NCBI RefSeq assembly: GCF_001424835.1
Contig: NZ_LMCQ01000003.1
Span: 118,076-182,075, forward strand
Source: Variovorax sp. Root318D1
GTDB lineage: Bacteria; Pseudomonadota; Gammaproteobacteria; Burkholderiales; Burkholderiaceae_C
Direction of reading: 5' to 3'
Length of the DNA stretch: 64,000 nucleotides
Position 1 is the stretch's first letter. The number at the start of each line of letters is the position of its first letter. Below are positions 47,899-56,570 of the stretch, piece by piece. The translations under genes and the position numbers were made by a program. The notes under the pieces were generated by a model. The model saw only the letters and a program-made list of their open reading frames with translations, ran no database searches and was not told the origin of the DNA.

Positions 47899-49215
47899 AT
47901 GAACAAGCCGTTGCCAGTTTCCTTTTCAACTCCTTCTTCATCGTTTTTTGCACGCCGCACGTTGATTGCGGCTCTTGCTGGAACTCCCATGCTGCCCGCG
48001 CTCGCCCAGTTCCGGGTCGAGGTGTCGGGCGTGGGCCTCACGCAGCGGCCGATCGCGCTGGTTCCGTTCAAGGGACAGGACGCATCGCCGCAGAAAATCT
48101 CCGACATCGTTCAGGCCGACTTGGAACGCAGCGGCCAGTTCCGGGGCGTCGATGCCTCGGGCCAGGCGCTCGACGAAGCCTCGCGCCCCGATCTCTCGCT
48201 CTGGCGCCAGCGCACGGCGGATTCGCTCGTGGTCGGCAGCGTCACGCGCTTGGCCGACGGCCGCTTCGATGTGCGCTTTCGCCTGTGGGACGTGGTGCGC
48301 GGGCAAGACCTCGGCGGCCAGAGCTACACCGTGCCGCAAGGCGACCTGCGGCTCGCATCGCACCGCATTGCCGACTACGTCTACGAGAAACTGACGGGTG
48401 ACAAGGGCATCTTCTCGACGCGCATCGCCTATGTGACCAAGGGCGGCAACCGATACGCGCTGTGGGTGGCGGACGCCGATGGCGAGAACTCGCAGGCCGC
48501 GCTCGCAAGCCCGGAACCCATCATCTCGCCGTGCTGGTCGCCCAACGGGCAGCAGTTGGCCTACGTGTCCTTCGAATCGCGCAAGCCCGTGGTTTACGTG
48601 CACAACGTGGCGAGCGGACAGCGCCGCCTGCTGGCGAACTTCCGCGGCTCCAACAGCGCACCGGCATGGGCACCCGATGGCGGCTCGCTGGCCGTCACGC
48701 TGAGCCGCGACGGCGGCTCGCAGCTCTACACCATTCCGGCAGGCGGCGGCGAGCCGCGCCGCCTGACGCAAAGCGCCAGCATCGACACCGAACCTGCATA
48801 CTCGGCCGACGGCAGCACCATCTACTTCGTGAGCGATCGCGGCGGTGCACCGCAGATCTACAAGATGGGCGCCAGCGGCGGCGCGCCGACCCGTGTGACC
48901 TTCAGCGGCACCTACAACATTTCTCCGTCTGTCAGCGGCGATGGCCGGTGGTTGGCCTACATCTCCCGCGTGGGGGGTGCGTTCAAACTCCATGTGATGG
49001 AGTTGGCCACCGGCAACGTCTCGGCCATCACCGACACCTCGGCAGACGAGAGTCCAAGTTTCGCACCCAACAGCAAGCTGATCGTCTATGCAACGCAGCT
49101 GCAAGGCCGCGAAGCGCTCATGACGACCACGCTCGACGGCAAGATAAAAGCACGGCTGGCCGGGCAGGCGGGAGACATAAGAGAACCGGACTGGGGTCCG
49201 TTTCAAAAGCAATGA
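47899..49215 (+). CDS. tolB: Tol-Pal system protein TolB
   Basis: This periplasmic beta-propeller protein of the Tol-Pal envelope system helps outer-membrane constriction at division. The 438-residue protein has a signal peptide containing FFARRTLIAALAGTP and ending ALA-QF. An N-terminal TolB domain follows (VPFKGQDASPQKISDIVQADL), then propeller blades with repeated motifs such as SPCWSPNGQQLAYVSFES and TEPAYSADGSTIYFVSDR. The ATG at 47899 was chosen because it begins the signal peptide. pal follows after 25 bases. tolQ, tolR and tolA are not in the window. Confidence 0.96.
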   Translation: MNKPLPVSFSTPSSSFFARRTLIAALAGTPMLPALAQFRVEVSGVGLTQRPIALVPFKGQDASPQKISDIVQADLERSGQFRGVDASGQALDEASRPDLSLWRQRTADSLVVGSVTRLADGRFDVRFRLWDVVRGQDLGGQSYTVPQGDLRLASHRIADYVYEKLTGDKGIFSTRIAYVTKGGNRYALWVADADGENSQAALASPEPIISPCWSPNGQQLAYVSFESRKPVVYVHNVASGQRRLLANFRGSNSAPAWAPDGGSLAVTLSRDGGSQLYTIPAGGGEPRRLTQSASIDTEPAYSADGSTIYFVSDRGGAPQIYKMGASGGAPTRVTFSGTYNISPSVSGDGRWLAYISRVGGAFKLHVMELATGNVSAITDTSADESPSFAPNSKLIVYATQLQGREALMTTTLDGKIKARLAGQAGDIREPDWGPFQKQ

Positions 49216-49240
49216 TCAAGGTTTATTTGAGGAGTACCCA

Positions 49241-49762
49241 ATGTTGAAACGTACGATTTATTCGCTGGCCATCGTGGCCCTGATTGCCGGTTGCTCGTCG
49301 GGCACCAAGCTCAACGATGCACCGGTAACCGACCGCTCCGGCTCCGCCGGTGGCCAGCAGCAGGGCAGCGCGAGTGCAGTCGCTCCCGTCTCCATCGATC
49401 CCAATGCCTCCACCGCGCAAGGCCCGGTCGGGATCGAACGGATCGTCTATTTTGACTTCGACAGCTACACGGTCAAGCCCGAGTTCCAAGCCCTGATCGA
49501 CGGCCATGCCCGTTTCCTCAAGGCCAACCAGCAGCGCCGCATTTCCATTGAAGGCCACACCGACGAACGCGGCGGCCGCGAGTACAACCTGGCACTCGGC
49601 CAGAAGCGCTCCGAAGCCGTCCGCCGCGCGCTCACGCTCCTGGGTGTGAACGACGCCCAGATCGAAGCCGTGAGCTTCGGTAAGGAAAAGCCGGCGGCCC
49701 AGGGTTCGGGCGAAGAAGCCTGGGCGCAGAACCGCCGCGCTGAAATTCGATACACACGGTGA
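49241..49762 (+). CDS. pal: Peptidoglycan-associated lipoprotein Pal
   Basis: This outer-membrane lipoprotein binds peptidoglycan and TolB. The 173-residue protein has a lipobox ALIAGC (Cys18), a Gly/Ser/Gln-rich tether to about residue 65, and an OmpA-like domain with VYFDFDSYTVKPEFQ and GHTDERGGREYNLALGQKRSE. A GAGGAG ribosome binding site precedes the ATG. The stop overlaps the cpoB ATG. Confidence 0.97.
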   Translation: MLKRTIYSLAIVALIAGCSSGTKLNDAPVTDRSGSAGGQQQGSASAVAPVSIDPNASTAQGPVGIERIVYFDFDSYTVKPEFQALIDGHARFLKANQQRRISIEGHTDERGGREYNLALGQKRSEAVRRALTLLGVNDAQIEAVSFGKEKPAAQGSGEEAWAQNRRAEIRYTR

Positions 49763-50511
49763 TGCAACGCGCCTTGTTGCGAGGCGCGGCCCTGGCTGCC
49801 GCCTTGCTTTGCGTTTCGATCGGCTCGCAAGCTGCATTGTTCGAGGATGATGAGGCGCGCCGAGCCATCCTTGACCTGCGGCAGCGGGTGGAGGCGATGC
49901 GCCAGCAGACCGATCAGCGGCTGACCGACGAAAACGGCCAGCTGCGCCGCAGCCTGCTCGAACTGCAAAACCAGATCGAGCAGATGCGGGGCGACCTTGC
50001 ACGTATGACCGGGCAGAACGAGCAGTTGCAGCGCACGCTGAGCGAACTGCAGTCGCGCCAGACCACCATCGACGACCGGCTCAAGCAGAACGAACCCGCA
50101 AAGGTTTCGGTGGACGGTCGCGAATTCACTGCCGATCCCAAGGAAAAAGCCGACTTCGATGCGGCGCTCGGTATCTTCCGCGCGGGCCAGTTCGCGCAGG
50201 CGCAAACCGCGTTCGCGGAGTTCGTCAAGCGCTACCCGCAAAGCGGCTACAACGCATCCGCGCTGTTCTGGCTCGGCAATGCGCAGTACGCCACGCGCAA
50301 CTACAACGAGGCCATTGCCAACTTCCGCTCCATGCTGTCGCTGGCACCCGACCACGCCAAGGCTCCCGAGGCCGTGCTGTCGATTGCCAACTGCCAGATC
50401 GAGCTGAAGGACACGCGCGCCGCGCGCCGCACGCTGGAAGACCTGACCAAGGCCTATCCGCAATCCGAAGCCGCACAGGCGGGCCGCGAGCGTCTCTCGC
50501 GTCTGCGCTGA
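49762..50511 (+). CDS. cpoB: Cell division coordinator CpoB (YbgF)
   Basis: This 249-residue periplasmic protein has a signal peptide ending GSQA, a trimerising coiled coil at about residues 30-100 rich in Gln/Leu/Arg, and a C-terminal TPR domain (FDAALGIFRAGQFAQAQTAF, then GNAQYATRNYNEAIANF). CpoB couples Tol-Pal energy use to peptidoglycan synthesis at the septum. The ATG overlaps the pal stop; a GTG one codon earlier is possible. The order tolB-pal-cpoB is standard. Confidence 0.94.
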   Translation: MQRALLRGAALAAALLCVSIGSQAALFEDDEARRAILDLRQRVEAMRQQTDQRLTDENGQLRRSLLELQNQIEQMRGDLARMTGQNEQLQRTLSELQSRQTTIDDRLKQNEPAKVSVDGREFTADPKEKADFDAALGIFRAGQFAQAQTAFAEFVKRYPQSGYNASALFWLGNAQYATRNYNEAIANFRSMLSLAPDHAKAPEAVLSIANCQIELKDTRAARRTLEDLTKAYPQSEAAQAGRERLSRLR

Positions 50512-50530
50512 CGCCGGCGGAGCTCTCCGC

Positions 50531-51373
50531 TTGAGCGCAGCAACCCTTTCGCAAGCATCGAACGCCGCCGTGGATGTCGTCACCGACACCGCGGCGGCGC
50601 CCGACTATGCGCGCCGCTTCGGCGGCCTCGAACGCCTTTACGGCGTGGCTGGTGCTGCGCGCATCCGGAACGCCCATGTGCTCGTCGTCGGCATCGGCGG
50701 TGTCGGCTCGTGGGCCGTCGAAGCGTTGGCGCGCAGTGGAGTGGGTCGGCTGACGCTGGTCGATCTCGACCATGTGTCGGAGTCGAACATCAACCGGCAG
50801 ATCCATGCGCTCGACTCGACGGTTGGGCGAGCCAAGGTCGAGGCCATGCGTGACCGCATTGCGCAGATCAACCCGGAGTGCAAGGTGCTCGCGATCGACG
50901 AGTTCGTCGAACCAGGCAACTGGACGACGCTGCTCGAAACGGCGCAGCAAGCCAATGGCCCCGCAACTGCCATCATCGATGCCTGCGACCAGGTGAAGGC
51001 CAAGCTCACTATGGCCGCATGGGCGCGCGCCTCGGGCACGGCTTTCGTTACCGCAGGTGCGGCTGGCGGCAAGCGACAGGCGCACAAGGTCGACATCGAC
51101 GATCTCTCGCTCGTCACTCACGACCCGCTGCTGGCCCAGCTGCGCCAGCGCCTTCGCAAGGAGCATGGCGCTCCGCGCGAGGGCCGCAAGATCGGCGTCA
51201 CCTGCGTCTTCAGCCGCGAGAGCGTCGCGCCGCCCGATGCCTCCTGCGCCATCGAAGGCGACGGCTCGCTCAACTGCCACGGCTACGGCTCGGTGGTGAG
51301 CGTGACGGCCACTTTCGGCCAATGTGCGGCAGGTTGGGTTCTCGACAAGATTGCGAGCAGCGCCGCGCTATAA
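50531..51373 (+). CDS. tcdA: tRNA threonylcarbamoyladenosine dehydratase
   Basis: This E1-like ThiF/MoeB-family enzyme cyclises t6A37 of tRNAs to ct6A. The 280-residue protein has an adenylate-binding motif VVGIGGVGSWAVEALARSG, LVDLDHVSESNINRQ, and DACDQVKAK. A C-terminal region with ASCAIEGDGSLNCHGYG carries the family Cys residues. The TTG at 50531 is supported by GGCGGAG about 10 bases upstream; no in-frame ATG lies near the homology start. The stop codon is part of a TATAAT that may serve the tRNA gene downstream. Confidence 0.92.
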   Translation: MSAATLSQASNAAVDVVTDTAAAPDYARRFGGLERLYGVAGAARIRNAHVLVVGIGGVGSWAVEALARSGVGRLTLVDLDHVSESNINRQIHALDSTVGRAKVEAMRDRIAQINPECKVLAIDEFVEPGNWTTLLETAQQANGPATAIIDACDQVKAKLTMAAWARASGTAFVTAGAAGGKRQAHKVDIDDLSLVTHDPLLAQLRQRLRKEHGAPREGRKIGVTCVFSRESVAPPDASCAIEGDGSLNCHGYGSVVSVTATFGQCAAGWVLDKIASSAAL

Positions 51374-51374
51374 T
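51369..51374 (+). promoter_or_regulatory. -10 element of the tRNA-Lys promoter inside the tcdA stop
   Basis: A perfect TATAAT contains the tcdA stop TAA (51371-51373) and lies 55 bases before the tRNA. The -35 is unclear; TCGACA at 51342-51347 is 21 bases away. Confidence 0.5.
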
Positions 51375-51428
51375 CTTTGGCTTTGCTGCATTTGCTACTG
51401 GCAAATCTTCAAAACGAAAAATGGTTCC

Positions 51429-51504
51429 GGGACGTTAGCTCAGTTGGTAGAGCAGCGGACTTTTAATCCGTTGGTCACTGGTTCGAATCCAGTACGTCCT
51501 ACCA
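51429..51504 (+). tRNA. tRNA-Lys (anticodon TTT)
   Basis: The 76-base gene folds into a full cloverleaf with acceptor arms GGGACGT and ACGTCCT (first pair G-U). It has the D-loop AGCTCAGTTGGTAGAGC, anticodon loop CTTTTAA with anticodon TTT, T-loop TTCGAAT, and an encoded CCA end. It is close to E. coli tRNA-Lys. No integrase gene or duplicated 3' end is seen beside it, so it does not mark a genomic island here. Confidence 0.97.
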
Positions 51505-51513
51505 CCCCTCAAG

Positions 51514-51540
51514 AAGCCGCTCCATCGAGCGGCTTTTTTT
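51514..51540 (+). terminator. Rho-independent terminator of tRNA-Lys
   Basis: AAGCCGCTC (51514-51522), loop CATC, GAGCGGCTT (51527-51535) is followed by T up to 51540. Confidence 0.93.
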
Positions 51541-51576
51541 ATGCTGCGTCGGCTGAATCACTTCTTGCTGCACAGC

Positions 51577-51606
51577 AAAAAAAGCAGCCCGCACAAAGGC
51601 GGGCTG
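51577..51606 (-). terminator. Rho-independent terminator of the minus-strand dap/ABC-F run
   Basis: On the minus strand CAGCCCGC, loop CTTTGT, GCGGGCTG (51585-51606) is followed by C and seven T (complement of 51577-51583). It lies 125 bases after the stop at 51732; the space between (51607-51731) holds no gene that I can support. Confidence 0.88.
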
Positions 51607-51731
51607 GAAGGTGACCTGCTGGAGGAGGGAGGATCAGAGGGAGTGCAGGCCACAGGGAGAGCCTTCACTATGTTCGCTGAACCTGCATGCCACCTGACCA
51701 GAAGAAATTGTCTTGTTCGACGATTGCGCCT

Positions 51732-52235
51732 TCAGGCGGGCGAATGCGGTTCGGGCGGCGACAGGGCGAGCGTCGTGCTCACGCGAACGCAATCCTTGAT
51801 GTGCTGCTCGCCGAGGGCTCGCAAGGCCGCATAGCCGAGCGCGGCGGACACGATCTGCCCGGCAACCGGCACGTACTTGGTGGCCTGCTTGGCAGTGAGC
51901 TTCACGCCCGCATACCGGGCGAGTTTGATCAGCAGCTCGCGCGTGACGAGCCGGCCCACCAGCAAGGCACCCACCGTGGTGGCGGCCTTCTGGATGCGTT
52001 CGCGTTGATGCGGTGCGAGCTTTTCGACCTGCGTGACGGAAAGGCCGAACTCGGCGCTGATCTGCGGCACCAGGCGTGTGAGCAGGGCCGCGTCGGCGGC
52101 CCAGTCGATGCCCGGCAACGGAATGGCACTGGCGGCCGCGGCCATCAACGCCTTGCGGCCGATCAGGCGGCGGCTGCGGTGGATGGCCGCAATCAGCTTT
52201 TCGTCGCCCCGGGCCAGTTCGATGGCAGACGGCAT
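51732..52235 (-). CDS. DUF697-like membrane-associated protein
   Basis: The 167-residue protein has IHRSRRLIGRKALMAAAASAIPLPGIDWAADAA-like sequence near residues 18-50 and two more hydrophobic glycine-rich segments (VGALLVGRLVTREL, then YVPVAGQIVSAALGYAALRAL). This pattern is typical of the DUF697/YcjF C-terminal or EcsC-like domains, whose function is uncertain. A strong AAGGAGG precedes the ATG at 52235. It lies 23 bases after the ABC-F gene and ends the minus-strand run. Confidence 0.75.
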   Translation of the reverse strand: MPSAIELARGDEKLIAAIHRSRRLIGRKALMAAAASAIPLPGIDWAADAALLTRLVPQISAEFGLSVTQVEKLAPHQRERIQKAATTVGALLVGRLVTRELLIKLARYAGVKLTAKQATKYVPVAGQIVSAALGYAALRALGEQHIKDCVRVSTTLALSPPEPHSPA

Positions 52236-52258
52236 GCGAGGTGCCTCCTTTGCAGGGT

Positions 52259-54280
52259 TCAGGCCGCCAGCGTCTCGAGCTGGTCCGACAGGGCCAGCCA
52301 GCGCTCTTCGAGTCGGCCGATTTCGTCGTTGAGGGTCTTCAGGCGCTTGCCCGCCTCTGCAATCTCGGCGGACGGCAGGGGCTGTGCCAGGCGCGCTTCG
52401 AGCGCGGCGCGCTCGGTGCCTGCCGCGGCCAGCCGTTCGTCGATCTGCGCGATCTCGCGCTTGATCGGCTTGGCCTGGTCGCTGCGCTGCTGGCGCCCCT
52501 GGGCGTCCTGCTTGCGCTGCTGCGGATTCTTGTTTGCGGCGGCAGCTTCGATGGCGGCGGGTGCAGGAGCAGCAATGGCCACGGGTTCGGCGGCGATCGC
52601 GGCGGCGGCGTCCCGTACGGCAATCTTGGCTTCCTCTCGCAGCCGCTTGGCTTCGTCGAGCAGGTAGCGCTGGTAGTCGTCCAGGTCGCCGTCGAAATCG
52701 GCGACCACGCCGCGTCCCACGAGCCAGAACTCGTCGCACACCGAGCGCAGCAGTGCGCGGTCGTGACTCACCAGCATCAGCGTGCCTTCGAACTCGTTCA
52801 GCGCCACGGCCAGGGCCTCGCGCGTGGCCAGGTCCAGGTGGTTGGTGGGCTCGTCCAGCAGCAGCAGGTTGGGGCGCTGCCACACCATCATCGCGAGCAC
52901 CAGGCGCGCCTTTTCGCCGCCGCTCATGGTGCCGACGGGTTGCTTCACCATGTCGCCGCTGAAGTTGAAGCTGCCGAGGAAGCCGCGCAAGGCCTGCTCT
53001 CCGGTGCTTTCCTTGACGGCGCTGCCCAGCTCGCGGGCCATGCGAACCATGTGTTCGAGCGGGTTGTCCTGCGGGCGCAGCACGTCGAGTTCCTGTTGCG
53101 CGAAGTAGCCGATGTTGAGGCCCTTGCCTTCGGTGACCTGGCCGGCCAATGCGCCCATTTCGCGCGCGATGGTCTTCACCAGCGTCGACTTGCCCTGGCC
53201 GTTGGCGCCCAGGATGCCGATGCGCTGGCCTGCCAGCACCGAGCGGCTCACGCCGCGCAGGATGGTCTTGGGTTCTTCGCCTTCGATCTCGTAGCCGAAG
53301 CTGGCGTTGCTGATCGACAGCATCGGGTTGGGGATGTTGCCCGGCTCCTTGAACTCGAAGGTGAAGTCGGCTTCGGCCAGGAGCGGCGCAACCCTTTCCA
53401 TGCGCTCCAGCGCCTTGACCCGGCTTTGCGCCTGCTTGGCTTTGCTGGCCTTGGCCTTGAAGCGGTCGATGAACTTTTGCAGGTGGGCGATCTTGTCCTG
53501 CTGCTTGGAGAAGGCGACCTGCTGTTGCTCCATCTGCAGCGCACGCATGTCCTCGAACTTGCTGTAGTTGCCGCCGTAGCGCGTGAGCTGGGCGTTGGCG
53601 ATGTGCAAGGTCACGTCGGTCACGGCGTCGAGAAACTCGCGGTCGTGGCTGATGACGATCATGGTGCCGGCGTATTTCTGCAGCCAGGCTTCCAGCCACA
53701 CCAATGCGTCCAGGTCCAGGTGGTTGGTGGGTTCGTCGAGCAGCAGCAGGTCGCTCGGGCACATCAGCGCGCGGGCCAGTTGCAGGCGCATGCGCCAGCC
53801 GCCCGAAAAGCTGTTGACGGGGCCGTCGAGTTCGTGCGACTTGAATCCCAGTCCGAGGATCAGGGCCTGGGCCCGCGGCACGGCATCGTGCTCGCCGGCG
53901 TCGGCCAGGTCGGTGTAGGCGTGGGCCAACTCCATGCCGATGTCGGAGTCGTCGGGGTTGGCCTCGTAGGCGGCCTCAATGGCCGCCAGCGTGGCGCGCA
54001 GCTCGGCCAGGCGGGTGTCGCCCCCCACCACGAAGTCGGTGGCCGACTCCTCGGTTTCAGGCATGTCCTGCGCGACCTGGGCCATGCGCCACTGCTTGGG
54101 CACGTAGAAGTCGCCGCCGTCCTCGTGCAGCGAGCCGTTGAAGAGCGCGAACAGGGTCGACTTGCCGGCGCCGTTTCGCCCGACGAGGCCGACCTTTTCA
54201 CCAGGGTTGATGGTGACGGTGGCGCCGTCGAGCAGAACCTTGGCGCTGCGGCGAAGAATGACGTTTTTGAGAGTAATCAT
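52259..54280 (-). CDS. yheS: ABC-F family ATPase, YheS type
   Basis: This 673-residue soluble protein has two ABC ATPase domains and no membrane part. Domain one has GLVGRNGAGKST, SGGWRMRLQLARAL and LLLLDEPTNHLD; domain two has ILGANGQGKST and SGGEKARLVLAMM. A linker with Lys-rich KAKASKAKQAQSRVKALERMERV joins the domains. A C-terminal Ala/Gln-rich stretch leads to a coiled coil (residues about 590-670). It matches E. coli YheS throughout. ABC-F proteins act on the ribosomal E site in translation. The ATG at 54280 starts MITLKNVILRR; the ribosome binding site is weak. The 147-base gap upstream to prmB holds only a GC-rich stretch. Confidence 0.93.
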   Translation of the reverse strand: MITLKNVILRRSAKVLLDGATVTINPGEKVGLVGRNGAGKSTLFALFNGSLHEDGGDFYVPKQWRMAQVAQDMPETEESATDFVVGGDTRLAELRATLAAIEAAYEANPDDSDIGMELAHAYTDLADAGEHDAVPRAQALILGLGFKSHELDGPVNSFSGGWRMRLQLARALMCPSDLLLLDEPTNHLDLDALVWLEAWLQKYAGTMIVISHDREFLDAVTDVTLHIANAQLTRYGGNYSKFEDMRALQMEQQQVAFSKQQDKIAHLQKFIDRFKAKASKAKQAQSRVKALERMERVAPLLAEADFTFEFKEPGNIPNPMLSISNASFGYEIEGEEPKTILRGVSRSVLAGQRIGILGANGQGKSTLVKTIAREMGALAGQVTEGKGLNIGYFAQQELDVLRPQDNPLEHMVRMARELGSAVKESTGEQALRGFLGSFNFSGDMVKQPVGTMSGGEKARLVLAMMVWQRPNLLLLDEPTNHLDLATREALAVALNEFEGTLMLVSHDRALLRSVCDEFWLVGRGVVADFDGDLDDYQRYLLDEAKRLREEAKIAVRDAAAAIAAEPVAIAAPAPAAIEAAAANKNPQQRKQDAQGRQQRSDQAKPIKREIAQIDERLAAAGTERAALEARLAQPLPSAEIAEAGKRLKTLNDEIGRLEERWLALSDQLETLAA

Positions 54281-54427
54281 GAAATAGGAACCGTAGGGGC
54301 GATTATCCCGCCCGGCCATGGCGGCTCGGCGCGAAGGGGCAAATGGGAAGGCCGCCCGGTAGAAAGTAGGGTTCGCAGCCGTGGCTGCGGAACGTGGCAG
54401 AGGAGGAAGGGGGGAGGGCTGGCGCAG

Positions 54428-55309
54428 CTAACGAGCGCCGGCACCGGCCAGCAGCGCGGCCCGGGTCACGAGCAGAACCTGGTCCTCGCCCGCGGAGGTT
54501 TCAAGCCACACGACTTCGAGCTGCGGAAACGCCGCTTCGAAGTAGTCGCGCTCGTTGCCGATTTCCAGTACCAGCACGGCCTCTTCGCTCATGCGCGAGG
54601 GGGCGTCGGCAAAAAGCCGGCGCACGAAGTCCATGCCGTCGTCTCCGCCGGCCAGTGCCAGTTCGGGCTCGGCGCGGTATTCGGCGGGCAGGGCGGCCAT
54701 GCTCGCGCTGTTCACGTACGGCGGGTTGCAAAGCACCAGGTCGTACGGGCCGGGCAGGTTGGCCAGGCCGTCGGATTCGATCAACCTGATGCGGCTGTCG
54801 AGCTGGTGTCGCGAGACATTGATGGCGGCCACCTCGAGCGCTTCGACCGACAGGTCAGCCGCGTCCACGGTGGTCTCCGGATAGGTCATGGCCGCGAGGA
54901 TGGCCAGGCTGCCATTGCCCGTGCACAGGTCGAGCACGCGCTGCGTGTGCTCGCCAAGCCAGTAATCGATGCTGCCGTCGGCCATCAGCTCGGCAATGAA
55001 GCTGCGCGGCACGATGGCGCGTTCGTCCACGTAGAAGGGCACGCCCTGCAGCCAGGCTTCCTTGGTCAGGTAGGCGGCAGGCTTGCGTGTGGCAATGCGC
55101 TCGTCCAACAGCGCGGCGACCTTGCCCGCATCGGCCGGGGAGACGGGTGTGTTGGCCACGGCGTCGATGTCGTCGAGCGGCAGCTTCAGCCGCCACAGAA
55201 CCAGCCAGGCGGCCTCGTCGAAGGCGTTGGCCGTGCCGTGGCCGAAGGCGACGCCGGCGTCTTCGAGCCGCTTGGCGCCGGCCTCGATCAGCTCGATGAC
55301 CGTGCTCAC
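54428..55309 (-). CDS. prmB: Ribosomal protein L3 N5-glutamine methyltransferase
   Basis: The enzyme methylates a glutamine of ribosomal protein L3. The 293-residue protein has an N-terminal helical domain, then the SAM site VLDLCTGNGSLAILAA near residues 124-139 and the catalytic NPPYVNSASMAALPAEYR. GTG at 55309 is the start, with a strong GGAGGTAA upstream. It follows dapE by 61 bases on the same strand. The related PrmC was considered, but the CTGNGSLA and VNSASM sequences fit PrmB better. Confidence 0.93.
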   Translation of the reverse strand: MSTVIELIEAGAKRLEDAGVAFGHGTANAFDEAAWLVLWRLKLPLDDIDAVANTPVSPADAGKVAALLDERIATRKPAAYLTKEAWLQGVPFYVDERAIVPRSFIAELMADGSIDYWLGEHTQRVLDLCTGNGSLAILAAMTYPETTVDAADLSVEALEVAAINVSRHQLDSRIRLIESDGLANLPGPYDLVLCNPPYVNSASMAALPAEYRAEPELALAGGDDGMDFVRRLFADAPSRMSEEAVLVLEIGNERDYFEAAFPQLEVVWLETSAGEDQVLLVTRAALLAGAGAR

Positions 55310-55370
55310 TGAATTACCTCCGCGCTTCGCGCTGCGGTGCGAGGTTGCTTGGGGAGGCCCGGCGCGGCGC

Positions 55371-56546
55371 TCATCCGACCAGCGACGCTTCGAGCCGCTC
55401 CATCGTGCGCCTGTAGATGTTCTTCAGCGTCTCGATCTCGGCCACGTCGATGTGCTCGTCGATCTTGTGGATGCTCGCATTGACCGGGCCGAGCTCGACC
55501 ACCTGCTTGCAGATCTTGGCGATGAAGCGCGCGTCGCTGGTGCCGCCGCTGGTCGAGAGCTCGGTCGCGATGCCGGTTTCATCGGCGATGGCTGCCTGCA
55601 CCGACGAGACGAGTTCGCCCGGCGTGGTCAGGAAAGGCAGGCCGCCGACGGTCCAGGCCAGCGTGTAGTCGACGCCATGGGCATCGAGCACCGCATGCAC
55701 GCGCTTCTGCAAGGATTCGGGCGTCGACTCGGTCGAGAAGCGGAAATTGAAATCGATCACCGCGTTGCCCGGAATCACGTTGCTCGCACCGGTGCCCGCG
55801 TGAAAGTTGCTGATCTGCCAACTGGTCGGCTGGAAGTAGTCGTTGCCCGCATCCCAGCCGCCGGCGGTGTTGATGGCCACGAGTTCGGCCAGCGCAGGCG
55901 CCACCGAGTGCACGGGGTTGCTTGCGAGGTGCGGGTAGGCGATGTGCCCCTGCACGCCCTTGACCGTGAGCTTGCCGCTCATGGTGCCGCGGCGGCCGTT
56001 CTTGATCATGTCGCCGCAGCGCTCGACGGCGGTGGGCTCGCCGACGATGCAGTAGTCGAGCACCTCGCCGCGCGCCGCCAGCGTGTTGCAGACGACGACG
56101 GTGCCGTCGACGGCCGGGCCTTCCTCATCGCTGGTGAGCAGCAGCGCCAGCGTGAGCTTCGGATCGGGCGTGGCCCGCAGGAATTCTTCGATGGAGACAA
56201 CGAAGGCCGCGACCGAGGTCTTCATGTCGCATGCGCCCCGGCCATAGAGCTTGCCGCCCCGGTGCGTGGGCGTGAAAGGGTGGCTGGTCCATTGCTCGAC
56301 CGGGCCGGTGGGCACCACATCGGTGTGACCGGCGAACACCAGCGTCTTTGTGGCCGCGGCAGCGGCCGGCCGGCGCACCGCCCAGAGGTTGGTCACGCGG
56401 AAATCCGCAGGACCGCTCTCGATGGTCTCCAGCGTGAAGCCCAGTGGCGCCAGCCGCTCGCCAAGGATCCGTTGGCAGCCCGCATCGTCAGGAGTAACCG
56501 AGGGGCGCGAGATGAGTTGTTCGGCGAGCTGGAGCGTACGGGACAT
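55371..56546 (-). CDS. dapE: Succinyl-diaminopimelate desuccinylase
   Basis: This dinuclear zinc hydrolase releases LL-diaminopimelate in lysine and peptidoglycan synthesis. The 391-residue M20 protein has [11 protein letters not shown] (His74), [11 protein letters not shown] (Asp107 bridging), [14 protein letters not shown] (catalytic Glu), and [18 protein letters not shown]. Near the end, [16 protein letters not shown] and [15 protein letters not shown] are typical DapE. It is in a minus-strand run with dapC, dapD and pilU, 24 bases after pilU. Confidence 0.96.
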   Translation of the reverse strand: MSRTLQLAEQLISRPSVTPDDAGCQRILGERLAPLGFTLETIESGPADFRVTNLWAVRRPAAAAATKTLVFAGHTDVVPTGPVEQWTSHPFTPTHRGGKLYGRGACDMKTSVAAFVVSIEEFLRATPDPKLTLALLLTSDEEGPAVDGTVVVCNTLAARGEVLDYCIVGEPTAVERCGDMIKNGRRGTMSGKLTVKGVQGHIAYPHLASNPVHSVAPALAELVAINTAGGWDAGNDYFQPTSWQISNFHAGTGASNVIPGNAVIDFNFRFSTESTPESLQKRVHAVLDAHGVDYTLAWTVGGLPFLTTPGELVSSVQAAIADETGIATELSTSGGTSDARFIAKICKQVVELGPVNASIHKIDEHIDVAEIETLKNIYRRTMERLEASLVG

Positions 56547-56570
56547 CGGAAAAAAGCCAAAGAGACTGGG

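Noticed and set aside
51429-51732. tRNA-Lys as an integration site for a mobile element
   Set aside because: No integrase, direct repeat of the tRNA 3' end or foreign gene lies next to it; the following genes are housekeeping.
52241-55312. Open frame of about 1023 codons on the plus strand opposite yheS and prmB
   Set aside because: Same shadow pattern; the opposite strand encodes well-conserved ABC-F and PrmB proteins.
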